A stretch of 64,000 bases of DNA from Alphaproteobacteria bacterium (GTDB lineage: Bacteria; Pseudomonadota; Alphaproteobacteria; Reyranellales; Reyranellaceae), in NCBI GenBank assembly GCA_947474005.1, contig CANJHI010000006.1, forward strand, positions 1 to 64,000, in the 5' to 3' direction. The position numbers were made by a program, and so were the translations under genes. Below, in pieces: positions 25,445 through 33,354 of this stretch. How positions within the stretch are numbered: position 1 is the stretch's first letter; every line of letters begins with the position of its first letter. A model generated the notes under the pieces. It had not been told where the DNA came from. It made no database searches and was given only the letters and a program-made list of their open reading frames with translations.

Positions 25445-28336
25445 ATGCGCCTCAAAAATCCGCACATGCGTCCGACCCATGCCGTCCGTCTCACCTTCGA
25501 CGGACGCGAGATCGAGGTGTTGCCGGGCGAGACCATCGCGGCGGCGCTGGCGGCGGCGGGAGTCACCGCCGTGCGCGCTGCCCGGTCTGGCGCGCCGCGC
25601 GGGCCGTTCTGCGGCATGGGTGTCTGCTTCGATTGCCTCGTCACGGTCGATGGCCGGCCGAGCCAGCGCGCCTGCCTGACCAAGGTCGAGGCCGGCATGG
25701 ACATCCGCTCGGCGCCGGCCGCTTCCGGCACGCCGCCAGAACAGCTGCCGACACAGGAGTTCGCCTGCGACGTGCTGATCGTGGGCGCGGGCCCCGCGGG
25801 CCTGTCGGCGGCGCGGCGCCTGGCGCTGGCCGGCCTCGACGTGATCGTGGCCGACGAGCGCCTCCATCCCGGCGGCCAATACTTTAAGCCGCTCGCGCCG
25901 TCGCATGTGGCCGACCCAGCCGCGCTCGACCGGCAGTTCCGTGACGGCGCCATCCTGCGGGAAGCAGCGCTCAGCGCCGGCGCGCGCATCCTCAACGAGA
26001 CCACCGTGTGGGCCGCCTTCTCGCCCAACGAGGTGGCCGCCCTCGTCGCCGGAAGGGCCACGATCTTCCGGCCCCAGCGCCTCGTGCTGGCGACGGGTGC
26101 CTATGAGCAGGCGTGGCCGGTGCCGGGCTGGACGCTGCCCGGCGTCATGACCGTGGGCGGCCTGCAGACGCTGGCGCGCTCGTACCGCGTGACGCCGGCC
26201 GAACGCCCGGAGGCGCGGATCGTGATTGCCGGCAACGGGCCGCTCTGCTTCCAGACCGCGCGCGAGCTGATCGACGGCGGCGCGAACGTGGTGGCGGTGA
26301 TCGAAGCCGCCCGTCGTCCCGGCCTCGCGCAATGGCAGGATGTGGCGGCGGCGACCCTGGCCGAACCGGCGATGATGTGGAACGGCCGCCGCATGCTGCG
26401 CGGCCTGGGCGATCGCGTCCGCTGGGGCGAGCGGGTGACGCGCCTGGTGGGCGAGGACCGCGTGCGCGCGGTCGAAACCAACGGCACCACGATCGACGCC
26501 GACATCGTGGCCCTGGGCTACGGCTTTGCCTCCTCGTCCGAGCTGGCGCGCGCGCTGGGCTGTGCCCATCGCTTCGTGGCGCGCGGCAGCGGCTCGATGG
26601 AGACCGTGACCGATGCCGAGGGCCGCACCAGCCTGTCCGATGTCTTCGCCATCGGCGATGGCGCGCGCTTTGGCGGGGCGCAGGCGGCGTTGGCACAGGG
26701 CGAGGTCGCCGCGGCCGCGATCTGCCGCGATCTCGGGCGGATCATGGCGAGGCCCGTCGAGGCAGAGCAGGCACTCGCCAGCTCGGCACGTTTCCAGAGT
26801 GCCCTATGGCGCCTGTTCGCGGCGCCGCCGTTCGACGCAGCCGCCATCGAGGACGAAGCCATCGTCTGCCGCTGCGAGGAGGTGACAGCGGGCGAACTGC
26901 GCCATCAGATCGCGGCCGGCCACGATTCGCCGGCGTCGCTGAAGCGCGCCTGTCGTGTCGGCATGGGCCGCTGCCAGGGCCGCTATTGCGCCGCGACGGT
27001 GGCGCGGCTCTGCAATAGTGACGCGGGCAACAGCGAAGAGATCGGCGAGTTCGGCCTGTTCGCGCCGCGCCCGCCGGCCAAGCCGGTGCCGATCCACGCG
27101 CTCAGGATCGAACAGCCCGAATGGACCGGCCATACGGATTTCGTGCCGCCCGACATGGCGCGCCAACGCTATCCTGAGCCATTGCCGGTCGAGAGCGTCG
27201 ACACGCTGGTGATCGGCGGCGGCGTCGCCGGCTCCTGTGTCGCCTACTGGCTGGCGCGCGAGGGCATCGAGGCGATGGTGGTCGAGCGCGACGACGTGAA
27301 CCTGCAGGCCTCCGGCGCCAACGCCGGCAGCCTGCACGTCCAGCTGCTCGCCTTCGATTTCACCGGCGCCGCACCGGTCGGGCCGAACCGTGCCGCCGAC
27401 ACGCTGCCGCTCGGGCCTGCGTCGATCGCGCTGTGGCAGGAGATCCAGCGCGACACCGGCCAGGACCTCGAGATCAAGGTCGCGGGCGGGCTGATGCTGG
27501 CCGAGAGCGCGCGCGACATCGAAATCCTGAAAGGCAAGATCGCGCTGGAGAAGAGCCGCGGCGTCGAGGCCGAGCTGATCGGCGCCAACGAGCTTCGCCA
27601 GCTCGAACCCTGCATCGGCGAGGCCGCCATCGCCGCCGAATGGTGCCCGGGTGAGGGCAAGATCAATCCCTTGAAGGCCACCTACGCCGTGGTGGCGCGC
27701 GCCAAGGCGCTGGGCGCGCGTTTCCGGCGCGGCAGTTCGGTGCAGGCGATCGAGCGCGCCGACTCGTCGGCAGGATCGGGCTGGCGCGTGAAGACCAGTC
27801 GCGGCGAGATCCTCTGCAAGCGCATCGTGAACGCAGCAGGACCGTGGGCGGCCGAGATCGCGGCGCTCGCGGGCCTCACCATTCCCGTGCGCGGCGCGCC
27901 GCTGCAGATGATCGTGACCGAACCCACCGCGCCGACGCTGACGCGCCTCGTGGCCTACACCGGCCGGCACCTCACGCTGAAGCAGATGGGCTCGGGCGCC
28001 TTCATGATCGGCGGCGGCTGGACCGCGGGGCTGGACGAGAAGCAGAAGCTGTCGCGGGCGCTCCGCGCCAGCGTCGAGGGCAATCTCTGGATCGCGAGCC
28101 GCGCCGTGCCTGCACTCGCGGACTTGCACGCCATCCGCATCTGGGCCGGCATGAACGTCAACATCGACCGCGCCCCGATCCTGGGCGAGGCGCCCGGCCT
28201 GCCGGGCTTTTACAACTGTGTCAGCTCCAACGGTTATACGCTGGCGCCGGTGCTGGCGCGTCTCACGGCGGAGATGCTGGCCGGCCGCGAAACGAGCTTG
28301 CCGGTGACGCCCTATCTGCTGAGCCGGTTCGGGTGA
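25445..28336 (+). CDS. Triple-fusion amino-acid/opine dehydrogenase: 2Fe-2S, HcnB/OoxA-like and DAO/HcnC-like
   Basis: This 963-residue protein joins three normally separate subunits. Residues 1-95 are an HcnA-like 2Fe-2S ferredoxin domain (C56, C61, C64, C77). Residues 105-525 are an HcnB/OoxA-like FAD oxidoreductase with VGAGPAGLSAA (113-123), a second nucleotide site IAGNGPLCF and a BFD-type Fe-S domain (C475, C477, C510, C515). Residues 585-963 are a D-amino-acid-oxidase-fold HcnC/OoxB-like domain (VIGGGVAGS, 589-597). Separate-subunit relatives oxidise glycine to cyanide, opines or D-hydroxyproline. The start may be ATG 25445 or 25466. The divergent neighbour is the DapA-family gene. Confidence 0.9.
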   Translation: MRLKNPHMRPTHAVRLTFDGREIEVLPGETIAAALAAAGVTAVRAARSGAPRGPFCGMGVCFDCLVTVDGRPSQRACLTKVEAGMDIRSAPAASGTPPEQLPTQEFACDVLIVGAGPAGLSAARRLALAGLDVIVADERLHPGGQYFKPLAPSHVADPAALDRQFRDGAILREAALSAGARILNETTVWAAFSPNEVAALVAGRATIFRPQRLVLATGAYEQAWPVPGWTLPGVMTVGGLQTLARSYRVTPAERPEARIVIAGNGPLCFQTARELIDGGANVVAVIEAARRPGLAQWQDVAAATLAEPAMMWNGRRMLRGLGDRVRWGERVTRLVGEDRVRAVETNGTTIDADIVALGYGFASSSELARALGCAHRFVARGSGSMETVTDAEGRTSLSDVFAIGDGARFGGAQAALAQGEVAAAAICRDLGRIMARPVEAEQALASSARFQSALWRLFAAPPFDAAAIEDEAIVCRCEEVTAGELRHQIAAGHDSPASLKRACRVGMGRCQGRYCAATVARLCNSDAGNSEEIGEFGLFAPRPPAKPVPIHALRIEQPEWTGHTDFVPPDMARQRYPEPLPVESVDTLVIGGGVAGSCVAYWLAREGIEAMVVERDDVNLQASGANAGSLHVQLLAFDFTGAAPVGPNRAADTLPLGPASIALWQEIQRDTGQDLEIKVAGGLMLAESARDIEILKGKIALEKSRGVEAELIGANELRQLEPCIGEAAIAAEWCPGEGKINPLKATYAVVARAKALGARFRRGSSVQAIERADSSAGSGWRVKTSRGEILCKRIVNAAGPWAAEIAALAGLTIPVRGAPLQMIVTEPTAPTLTRLVAYTGRHLTLKQMGSGAFMIGGGWTAGLDEKQKLSRALRASVEGNLWIASRAVPALADLHAIRIWAGMNVNIDRAPILGEAPGLPGFYNCVSSNGYTLAPVLARLTAEMLAGRETSLPVTPYLLSRFG

Positions 28337-28346
28337 TATCAACTTC

Positions 28347-28445
28347 CGTCGCCCCGAGCGTAGCCGAGGGGCCTTCTCTCTACCGGAGATAGCTTACTGC
28401 CGAGAGGAGGTCTCTCCACTCCGCTTCGCTCCGGTCGAGACGACG
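28347..28445. repeat. Intergenic palindromic repeat, second copy
   Basis: This is an inverted repeat just after the fused dehydrogenase stop. The left arm (28347-28380) is identical over 34 bp to the complement of 24450-24483. The right arm, ending at 28445, is a diverged variant resembling the left arm of the 24381 copy. It probably helps end the dehydrogenase transcript. Confidence 0.85.
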
Positions 28446-28510
28446 GACAAGTCTAAAGTCATCATACTCTCGCTCTGGAGCCTGGAAGACATTTTCGCCA
28501 TGATTGAGCA

Positions 28511-28711
28511 ATGGGAAGAGACCCCGTAGATTCCCGGACGAAAATGATTCTGACGGTGTTGAGCGCCGCAAAATTGCTTTGCTTCTTCTTCTCGATCTTT
28601 TGCCTTTTCAAGGCTTGGTGGTGGTTGGCACTGGGAAGCTTCGTGATGGTGATAATTGTCGCTCGTCTGGAGCGAATGTTTCCCGCTCCCCCAGAATGGG
28701 ATGACGCCTAA
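28511..28711 (+). CDS. Possible small two-helix membrane protein
   Basis: This open frame of 66 codons encodes about two hydrophobic segments (LSAAKLLCFFFSIFCLF and WWLALGSFVMVIIVA) followed by ARLERMFPAPPEWDDA. A shorter version would start at ATG 28544 (MILTVLSAAK). Base composition here is less GC-rich than in neighbouring genes. No family is recognised. The hydrophobic pattern supports a real protein, but coding evidence is weak. Confidence 0.35.
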   Translation: MGRDPVDSRTKMILTVLSAAKLLCFFFSIFCLFKAWWWLALGSFVMVIIVARLERMFPAPPEWDDA

Positions 28712-28738
28712 CAAAATCAAGCAGACTCCAACATGGAC

Positions 28739-28767
28739 TTGCAGGTTCAGCAGGTTTCTGCTATATT
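28739..28767 (+). promoter_or_regulatory. Sigma-70-like promoter of a candidate small RNA
   Basis: TTGCAG (28739-28744) and TATATT (28762-28767) are separated by exactly 17 bp. The block TTGCAGGTTCAGCAGG matches 15 of 16 bases at 4945. The predicted transcription start is about 28774. Confidence 0.45.
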
Positions 28768-28773
28768 TTCTGT

Positions 28774-28843
28774 GAGCTTGGGGACGTGTGGTCCCGGCCT
28801 CATCGAACGCCCGGCGGATTTTCTGACCGGGCGTTTTTCTTTT
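28774..28843 (+). ncRNA. Candidate small RNA of about 70 nt ending in an intrinsic terminator
   Basis: Between the promoter-like element at 28739 and a T-run lie two hairpins: GGGAC-GTGTG-GTCCC (28781-28795) and the terminator stem AACGCCCGG / CCGGGCGTT (28806-28814 with 28827-28835, 12-nt loop), followed by T-rich sequence to 28843. No start codon with a ribosome site lies inside. It could instead be a short attenuated leader of the HTH gene at 28863. No known RNA family was recognised. Confidence 0.4.
28806..28843 (+). terminator. Rho-independent terminator
   Basis: A 9-bp stem AACGCCCGG / CCGGGCGTT with a 12-nt loop is followed by TTTTTCTTTT. It ends any transcript from 28774 and separates it from the gene at 28863. 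Confidence 0.7.
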
Positions 28844-28862
28844 CCCGAACGGAGCAACCGCC

Positions 28863-29111
28863 ATGAAGGACGCCGCGAAAGCGCTGAAGCGTGACCATTT
28901 TCTCGACTGTCTGCAACGGCTGGGGTCGGCACGGGCTGCCTGTCGTGCGGCCAAGCTGCCGCGCTCGACGCTCTACAAGTGGCGGGATGCCCTGCCGGAC
29001 TTTGCCGAGGAATGGCGGGAGGCCCTGGGAGCGGCGGAGGGCACGTCGGGTGGTCCACGCCCGTCGGGGACAGGGGCCGCGATCGGCACACGCATTCCGG
29101 GGCCCGGCTAG
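28863..29111 (+). CDS. Short HTH protein resembling the N-terminus of a phage terminase small subunit
   Basis: This 82-residue protein begins MKDAAKALKRDHFLDCLQ, followed by a helix-turn-helix-like segment RLGSARAACRAAKLPRSTLYKWR and DALPDFAEEWREALGAAEG, as at the N-terminus of phage terminase small subunits and similar DNA-binding proteins. After about residue 58 the sequence turns low-complexity Gly/Pro/Ser and stops, so it looks truncated or frameshifted. A GGAG lies 8 bp before ATG 28863. No other phage gene is nearby. The 160-bp gap to 29271 holds no clear feature. Confidence 0.5.
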   Translation: MKDAAKALKRDHFLDCLQRLGSARAACRAAKLPRSTLYKWRDALPDFAEEWREALGAAEGTSGGPRPSGTGAAIGTRIPGPG

Positions 29112-29271
29112 GGGGAATCTGTGCCAGGCGCGGACCGGATCGTGCAGGCCGCTCAAGGCATTGGCTCGAATTCCGGCACACCGATCCTGCACAAACAACA
29201 CCTCTTCAGCCGTGGCACGGTTTGGTCCGCTCCCGGGGGCCGTGTGGCCGTGCCGGCCGGTCCACGCCGCT

Positions 29272-30717
29272 TCAGTTGAAGATCGAGGGATCGATCAGCG
29301 GCCGGCCGCGCGGGCGGGCGGCTTCGGGGCGGTCGCATTTCTGGAAGAGGCCGCGGCCGGCGCTGCCGCTCATGCGACCCTCGTCCATCACGACCTCGCC
29401 GCGCGACAGGGTCATCACAGGATAGCCGGTGAGCTCGCGGCCCTCGTAGGGCGTGTAGTCGCAATTGTGGTGCAGGATCGAATTGGTGAGGCTCACCTTG
29501 CGGGTGGGATCCCACAGCACGATGTCGGCGTCGGCGCCGACGGCGATCGTGCCCTTGCGCGGATGCAGGCCGTAGATCTTGGCGGGGTTGGTTGAGGAGA
29601 GCGCCACGAACTGCTGCAGGGTGAGGCGGCCCTTGTTGACGCCTTCGGAGAACAGCAGCGGCAGGCGCGTCTCGACGCCCGGCACGCCGTTGGGAATCTT
29701 GCGGAAGCTCTGGGCGGCGCCGGGCAGCTTCTTGCCGCGCACGTCGTCGTACTTGAAGGCGGCGTGGTCCGACGACAGGACCTGGAAGGTGCCGGCGGCG
29801 AGGCCGGTCCAGATATGCTCCTGGTTGTCGGTGCCGCGCGGCGGCGGCGAGCACACGCATTTGCTGCCCTCGTCGCCCGGCTTCTCGAAATCCTCCTCGC
29901 TCAGGAACAGGTATTGCGGGCAGGTCTCGCCATAGACGCGGAGGCCGCGGGCCTGGGCGCGCTGGATCTCGTGCATGGCCTCCTTGGCCGAGACGTGCAC
30001 GAGGAGCATCGGGACGTCCAAAAGCTCGGCCAGCGAGATGGCGCGATGCGTGGCCTCGCGCTCGACGACGAAGGGCCGCGAGGTGGCGTGGAACTTGGCC
30101 GCCGTCATGCCCTTCAGTTCCAGGCGCTCGGTCAGCCAGGTGATGCAGTCGGAGTTCTCGGCATGGATCATCAGCATCGCCTGCTCGCGGCGGGCGGCGG
30201 CCAGGGCGTCGAGCATCTCGCGGTCGGTGAGTTTTACGTCGTCGTAGGTCATGTAGACCTTGAACGAGGTGTAGCCGTCGGCGACCAGGGCGGTGAAATC
30301 CTGGCCCATGATCTTGTGGCTGGCATCGGACAGGATGACGTGGAAGGCATAGTCGATCAGCGACTTGCCCTCGGCGCGCTGGTGGTACTTGTTCACCGCG
30401 TCGCGCAGCGGCTGGCCTTTGTTCTGGTAGGCGAAGGGGATGATGGTCGTGGTGCCGCCGGCCGCCGCCGCCCGGCTGCCGCTCTCGAAATCGTCGCAGA
30501 AGACCGAGCCGTCGGCCGTGTCCTGGTCGAAATGGACGTGGGCGTCGATGCCACCCGGCATCGCGATCAGGTCCGTGGCGTCGATCTCGCGCCGGCCCCG
30601 GTCGAGCCGTTCGCCCAGGGCCACCACCCGGCCGCCGGAGACGCCGATATCGCCCTTCACCACGTCTGAAGCCGTGGCGATGGTGGTGTTGCGGATGACG
30701 AGATCGTACTCGGCCAT
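29272..30717 (-). CDS. hydA: Dihydropyrimidinase/D-hydantoinase
   Basis: This 481-residue cyclic amidohydrolase opens the ring of dihydropyrimidines or 5-substituted hydantoins. Visible are metal ligands in GGIDAHVHFD (residues about 54-63), the carboxylated Lys in SFKVYMTYDD, His in LMIHAEN and LLVHVSA, and Asp in LSSDHAAF. ATG 30717 (MAEYDLVIRN) has an excellent GGAGG and is preferred to ATG 30750. It is divergent from the nucleoside operon and could link to pyrimidine breakdown. No carbamoylase gene is adjacent. The C-terminal tail is Arg/Pro-rich. Confidence 0.92.
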   Translation of the reverse strand: MAEYDLVIRNTTIATASDVVKGDIGVSGGRVVALGERLDRGRREIDATDLIAMPGGIDAHVHFDQDTADGSVFCDDFESGSRAAAAGGTTTIIPFAYQNKGQPLRDAVNKYHQRAEGKSLIDYAFHVILSDASHKIMGQDFTALVADGYTSFKVYMTYDDVKLTDREMLDALAAARREQAMLMIHAENSDCITWLTERLELKGMTAAKFHATSRPFVVEREATHRAISLAELLDVPMLLVHVSAKEAMHEIQRAQARGLRVYGETCPQYLFLSEEDFEKPGDEGSKCVCSPPPRGTDNQEHIWTGLAAGTFQVLSSDHAAFKYDDVRGKKLPGAAQSFRKIPNGVPGVETRLPLLFSEGVNKGRLTLQQFVALSSTNPAKIYGLHPRKGTIAVGADADIVLWDPTRKVSLTNSILHHNCDYTPYEGRELTGYPVMTLSRGEVVMDEGRMSGSAGRGLFQKCDRPEAARPRGRPLIDPSIFN

Positions 30718-30799
30718 GTTTTCCTCCGGGCGTAGGGCAGCAAGTTCCATGCCGCCCCATTCCCCGCCTAGACCGGGAAAGCCCCGGGGTCCACACTGT

Positions 30800-30805
30800 T
30801 ACAAT
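30800..30805 (+). promoter_or_regulatory. Possible -10 element of the nucleoside operon
   Basis: TACAAT lies 18 bp before ATG 30824, in the divergent gap 30718-30823. No convincing -35 was found, so the call is tentative. The gap also holds CCGGG-AAAGC-CCCGG at about 30774-30788. Confidence 0.3.
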
Positions 30806-30823
30806 GCTGCGAAGGGAGACACG

Positions 30824-31828
30824 ATGAAACGCTGGATTGGACCGCTGGTCGCCCTGCTGGCGGGGACTTTGCTGCCGCTGCAGGCCGGGGCGCAGACCGA
30901 GATCAAGCCCGCCGTCGTCTACAGCACGGGCGGAAAATTCGACAAATCCTTCAACGAGGGCGTGAGTGCGGGCGCGGAGAAGTTCAAGAAGGAAACCAAC
31001 ATCGCCGTCGCCGAGTTCGAGCCCAGCAACGAGACGCAGTTCGAGCAGGCGCTGCGGCGGTTCGCCCAGCGCGGCCAGGATCCGATCATCTCGGTCGGCT
31101 TCTCGCAGGCGGTGGCGCTCGAGAAGATCGCCAAGGAATTCCCCAAGACCCGTTTCACCATCATCGACAGCGTGGTGGCGCTGCCCAACGTGCAGTCGGT
31201 GGTGTTCCGGGAGCAGGAAGGCTCGTTCCTGGTGGGCGTCCTGGCCGCCCTCGCTTCGAAGACCGGCAAGGTCGGCTTCGTCGGCGGCATGGACATCCCG
31301 CTCGTGCGCAAGTTCCAGTGCGGCTTCGAGCAGGGCATCAAATACGCCAATCCCAACGCCGAGCTGATCACCAACATGACCGGCACGACGCCCGCCGCGT
31401 GGAATGATCCCAGCCGCGGCGCCGAGCTCGCCAAGGGCCAGTTCGACCGTGGTGTCGACGTCGTCTATGCCGCCGCGGGCTCGACCGGCATCGGCATCCT
31501 GCAGGCCGCCAAGGACCGCGGGAAGCTCGGCATCGGCGTCGATTCCAACCAGAACCACCTGCATCCCGGCACGATGCTGACCTCGATGCTGAAGCGCGTC
31601 GATCTCGCCACCTACAACAGCTTCAAGGCGGCGCAGGCCGGCACTTGGAAGGGCGGCGTCCAGGTGCTCGGCCTCAAGGACGGCGGCGTCGACTGGGCGC
31701 TCGACAAGGACAACGAGAAGCTGATCACGCCCGAGATGAAGGCCAAGGTCGATGCCGCCAAGGCCGACATCGTCTCGGGCAAGATCGTGGTCCACGATTA
31801 TATGAGCAACAATTCGTGCAAGCCCTGA
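30824..31828 (+). CDS. BMP-family nucleoside-binding protein of an ABC importer
   Basis: This 334-residue periplasmic binding protein of the basic membrane protein (BMP/PnrA) family captures purine or other nucleosides. The signal peptide MKRWIGPLVALLAGTLLPLQAGA is followed by VVYSTGGKFDKSFNEGVSAGAEKF; later SVVFREQEGSFLVGVLAAL and VGFVGGMDIPLVRKFQCGFEQG are family blocks. A GGGAG lies before ATG 30824. It starts a ten-gene plus-strand operon with ATPase, two permeases and salvage enzymes, which fixes its role as nucleoside uptake. The ATPase start overlaps its 3' end. Confidence 0.93.
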   Translation: MKRWIGPLVALLAGTLLPLQAGAQTEIKPAVVYSTGGKFDKSFNEGVSAGAEKFKKETNIAVAEFEPSNETQFEQALRRFAQRGQDPIISVGFSQAVALEKIAKEFPKTRFTIIDSVVALPNVQSVVFREQEGSFLVGVLAALASKTGKVGFVGGMDIPLVRKFQCGFEQGIKYANPNAELITNMTGTTPAAWNDPSRGAELAKGQFDRGVDVVYAAAGSTGIGILQAAKDRGKLGIGVDSNQNHLHPGTMLTSMLKRVDLATYNSFKAAQAGTWKGGVQVLGLKDGGVDWALDKDNEKLITPEMKAKVDAAKADIVSGKIVVHDYMSNNSCKP

Positions 31829-33354
31829 CGCCTGCGGCAGCGGCCATCGAGCTGCGCGGGATCGACAAGTCGTTTGGGGTCGTTCATGCCGTTCGCGGCG
31901 TGTCGCTCAGGATCGAACCGGGGACGATCACCGGCATCGTCGGCGAAAACGGCGCCGGCAAATCGACGCTGATGAGCATTCTCTACGGGCTCTATCGCGC
32001 CAATTCGGGCGAGATATGGGTCGGCGGCCGGCTAGTCGAGATGGCGAGCCCGCGCGACGCCATCGCCCACGGCATCGGCATGGTCCACCAGCATTTCATG
32101 CTGATCGACACTTTCACCGTGCTCGAAAACCTGGTGCTGGGCGCCGAGGGCGGCGCGCTGCTGGCCGGCGGCCTGGCGGTGGCCCGGGCAGAGCTGGCGC
32201 GGCTGGCGCGCGACTACGGCCTGTCGGTCGATCCCGATGCCCGCGTCGCCGATCTCTCGGTCGGCGAGCAGCAGCGCGTCGAGATCCTGAAGGTGCTGTT
32301 CCGCGGTGCGCGGATCCTGATCCTGGACGAGCCCAGCGCAGTGCTGACGCCGCAGGAGACCGATCGACTGTTCGACATCCTGCGAACGCTGAAGGACCGC
32401 GGCGTCACCGTCATCCTGATCACCCACAAGCTGCGCGAGATCATGGCGGCGACCGATCGCGTCTATGTCATGCGCCAGGGCCAGATCGTGGCCGAGCGCC
32501 GCACCCGCGATACCGGCTCCGAGGAGCTCGCCGAACTGATGGTCGGCCGCAAGGTCCGCCTCGACCTCGACAAGGTGCCGGTGCGGCAGGGCGAGATCCT
32601 GTTGCGGACCGAGCATCTCTCGCTGATCGACGATCGCGGCGTGCGGCTGCTCGACGATGTCGGCATCGAGCTGCGCGCCGGCGAGATCGTCGGCATCGCG
32701 GGCGTCACGGGCAATGGACAAAGCGAACTCTTGCAGGTGCTGTCGGGCATCCGGGCACCGAGCGGTGGCCGGCTCACGGTCTGCGGCCATACGATCGACA
32801 CAGGCCATCCCGGCGATCCGGCCCAAATGCGGGAGCTTGGGCTCGCCCATGTGCCGGAGGACCGGCTGCGGCAGGGCATGGTCGCGGCCTTCCAGGCGTC
32901 GGAGACGTCGATCCTGGGCTATCAGAACGGGCCGCCGTTCACCCGCAACTATCTGCTCGACGGGCCGGCGGTCGGCGCCCATTGCGCGGAGCTGATGGAA
33001 CGCTTCGACGTGCGGCCGCGCTCGCCCGGCCTGCGCTCGTCGCATTTTTCCGGCGGCAACCAGCAGAAGCTCGTACTGGCCCGCGAGATCGCGCGCCGGC
33101 CCCGGGTGCTGCTGGTCGGCCAGCCGACGCGCGGCGTCGACATCGGCGCCATCGAATTCATCCATCGCGAGCTGGTGAAGGCGCGCGATGCAGGCTGCGC
33201 GGTGCTGGTCGTGTCGGTGGAGCTGGACGAAATCCTGTCGCTCGCCGACCGCATCCTGGTGATGTTCGCCGGCCGCATCGTGGGCGAAGTCGAGCCCGGC
33301 CGTGCCGACGAGCGCACGCTCGGCCTGATGATGGCCGGCGCCGAAACGGCATGA
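31816..33354 (+). CDS. Nucleoside ABC transporter ATPase (tandem ATP-binding domains)
   Basis: This is a roughly 512-residue duplicated ATPase of the ribose/nucleoside importer type. Domain 1 has Walker A GENGAGKST, LSVGEQQRVEI signature and ILILDEPSAVLTP. Domain 2 has the usual degenerate Walker A GVTGNGQSE, signature SGGNQQKLVLARE and LLVGQPTRGVD. The start is most likely GTG 31816, overlapping the BMP gene by 13 bp; no ATG suits. It energises the two permeases that follow with 4-bp and 1-bp overlaps. Confidence 0.92.
   Translation: MQALTPAAAAIELRGIDKSFGVVHAVRGVSLRIEPGTITGIVGENGAGKSTLMSILYGLYRANSGEIWVGGRLVEMASPRDAIAHGIGMVHQHFMLIDTFTVLENLVLGAEGGALLAGGLAVARAELARLARDYGLSVDPDARVADLSVGEQQRVEILKVLFRGARILILDEPSAVLTPQETDRLFDILRTLKDRGVTVILITHKLREIMAATDRVYVMRQGQIVAERRTRDTGSEELAELMVGRKVRLDLDKVPVRQGEILLRTEHLSLIDDRGVRLLDDVGIELRAGEIVGIAGVTGNGQSELLQVLSGIRAPSGGRLTVCGHTIDTGHPGDPAQMRELGLAHVPEDRLRQGMVAAFQASETSILGYQNGPPFTRNYLLDGPAVGAHCAELMERFDVRPRSPGLRSSHFSGGNQQKLVLAREIARRPRVLLVGQPTRGVDIGAIEFIHRELVKARDAGCAVLVVSVELDEILSLADRILVMFAGRIVGEVEPGRADERTLGLMMAGAETA

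Noticed and set aside
28394-28954. Minus-strand open frame (186 codons) over the repeat and small-RNA region
   Set aside because: It runs through a palindromic repeat and terminator, has no family resemblance and lacks a ribosome site.
30800-30805. Strong sigma-70 promoter before the nucleoside operon
   Set aside because: Only a -10-like hexamer is seen, with no acceptable -35 at 16-18 bp, so it is kept only as a low-confidence site.
29153-31795. 880-codon minus-strand open frame over hydantoinase and BMP genes
   Set aside because: Arg/Pro/His-rich shadow; the in-frame products of hydantoinase (minus, other frame) and the BMP protein (plus) are real.
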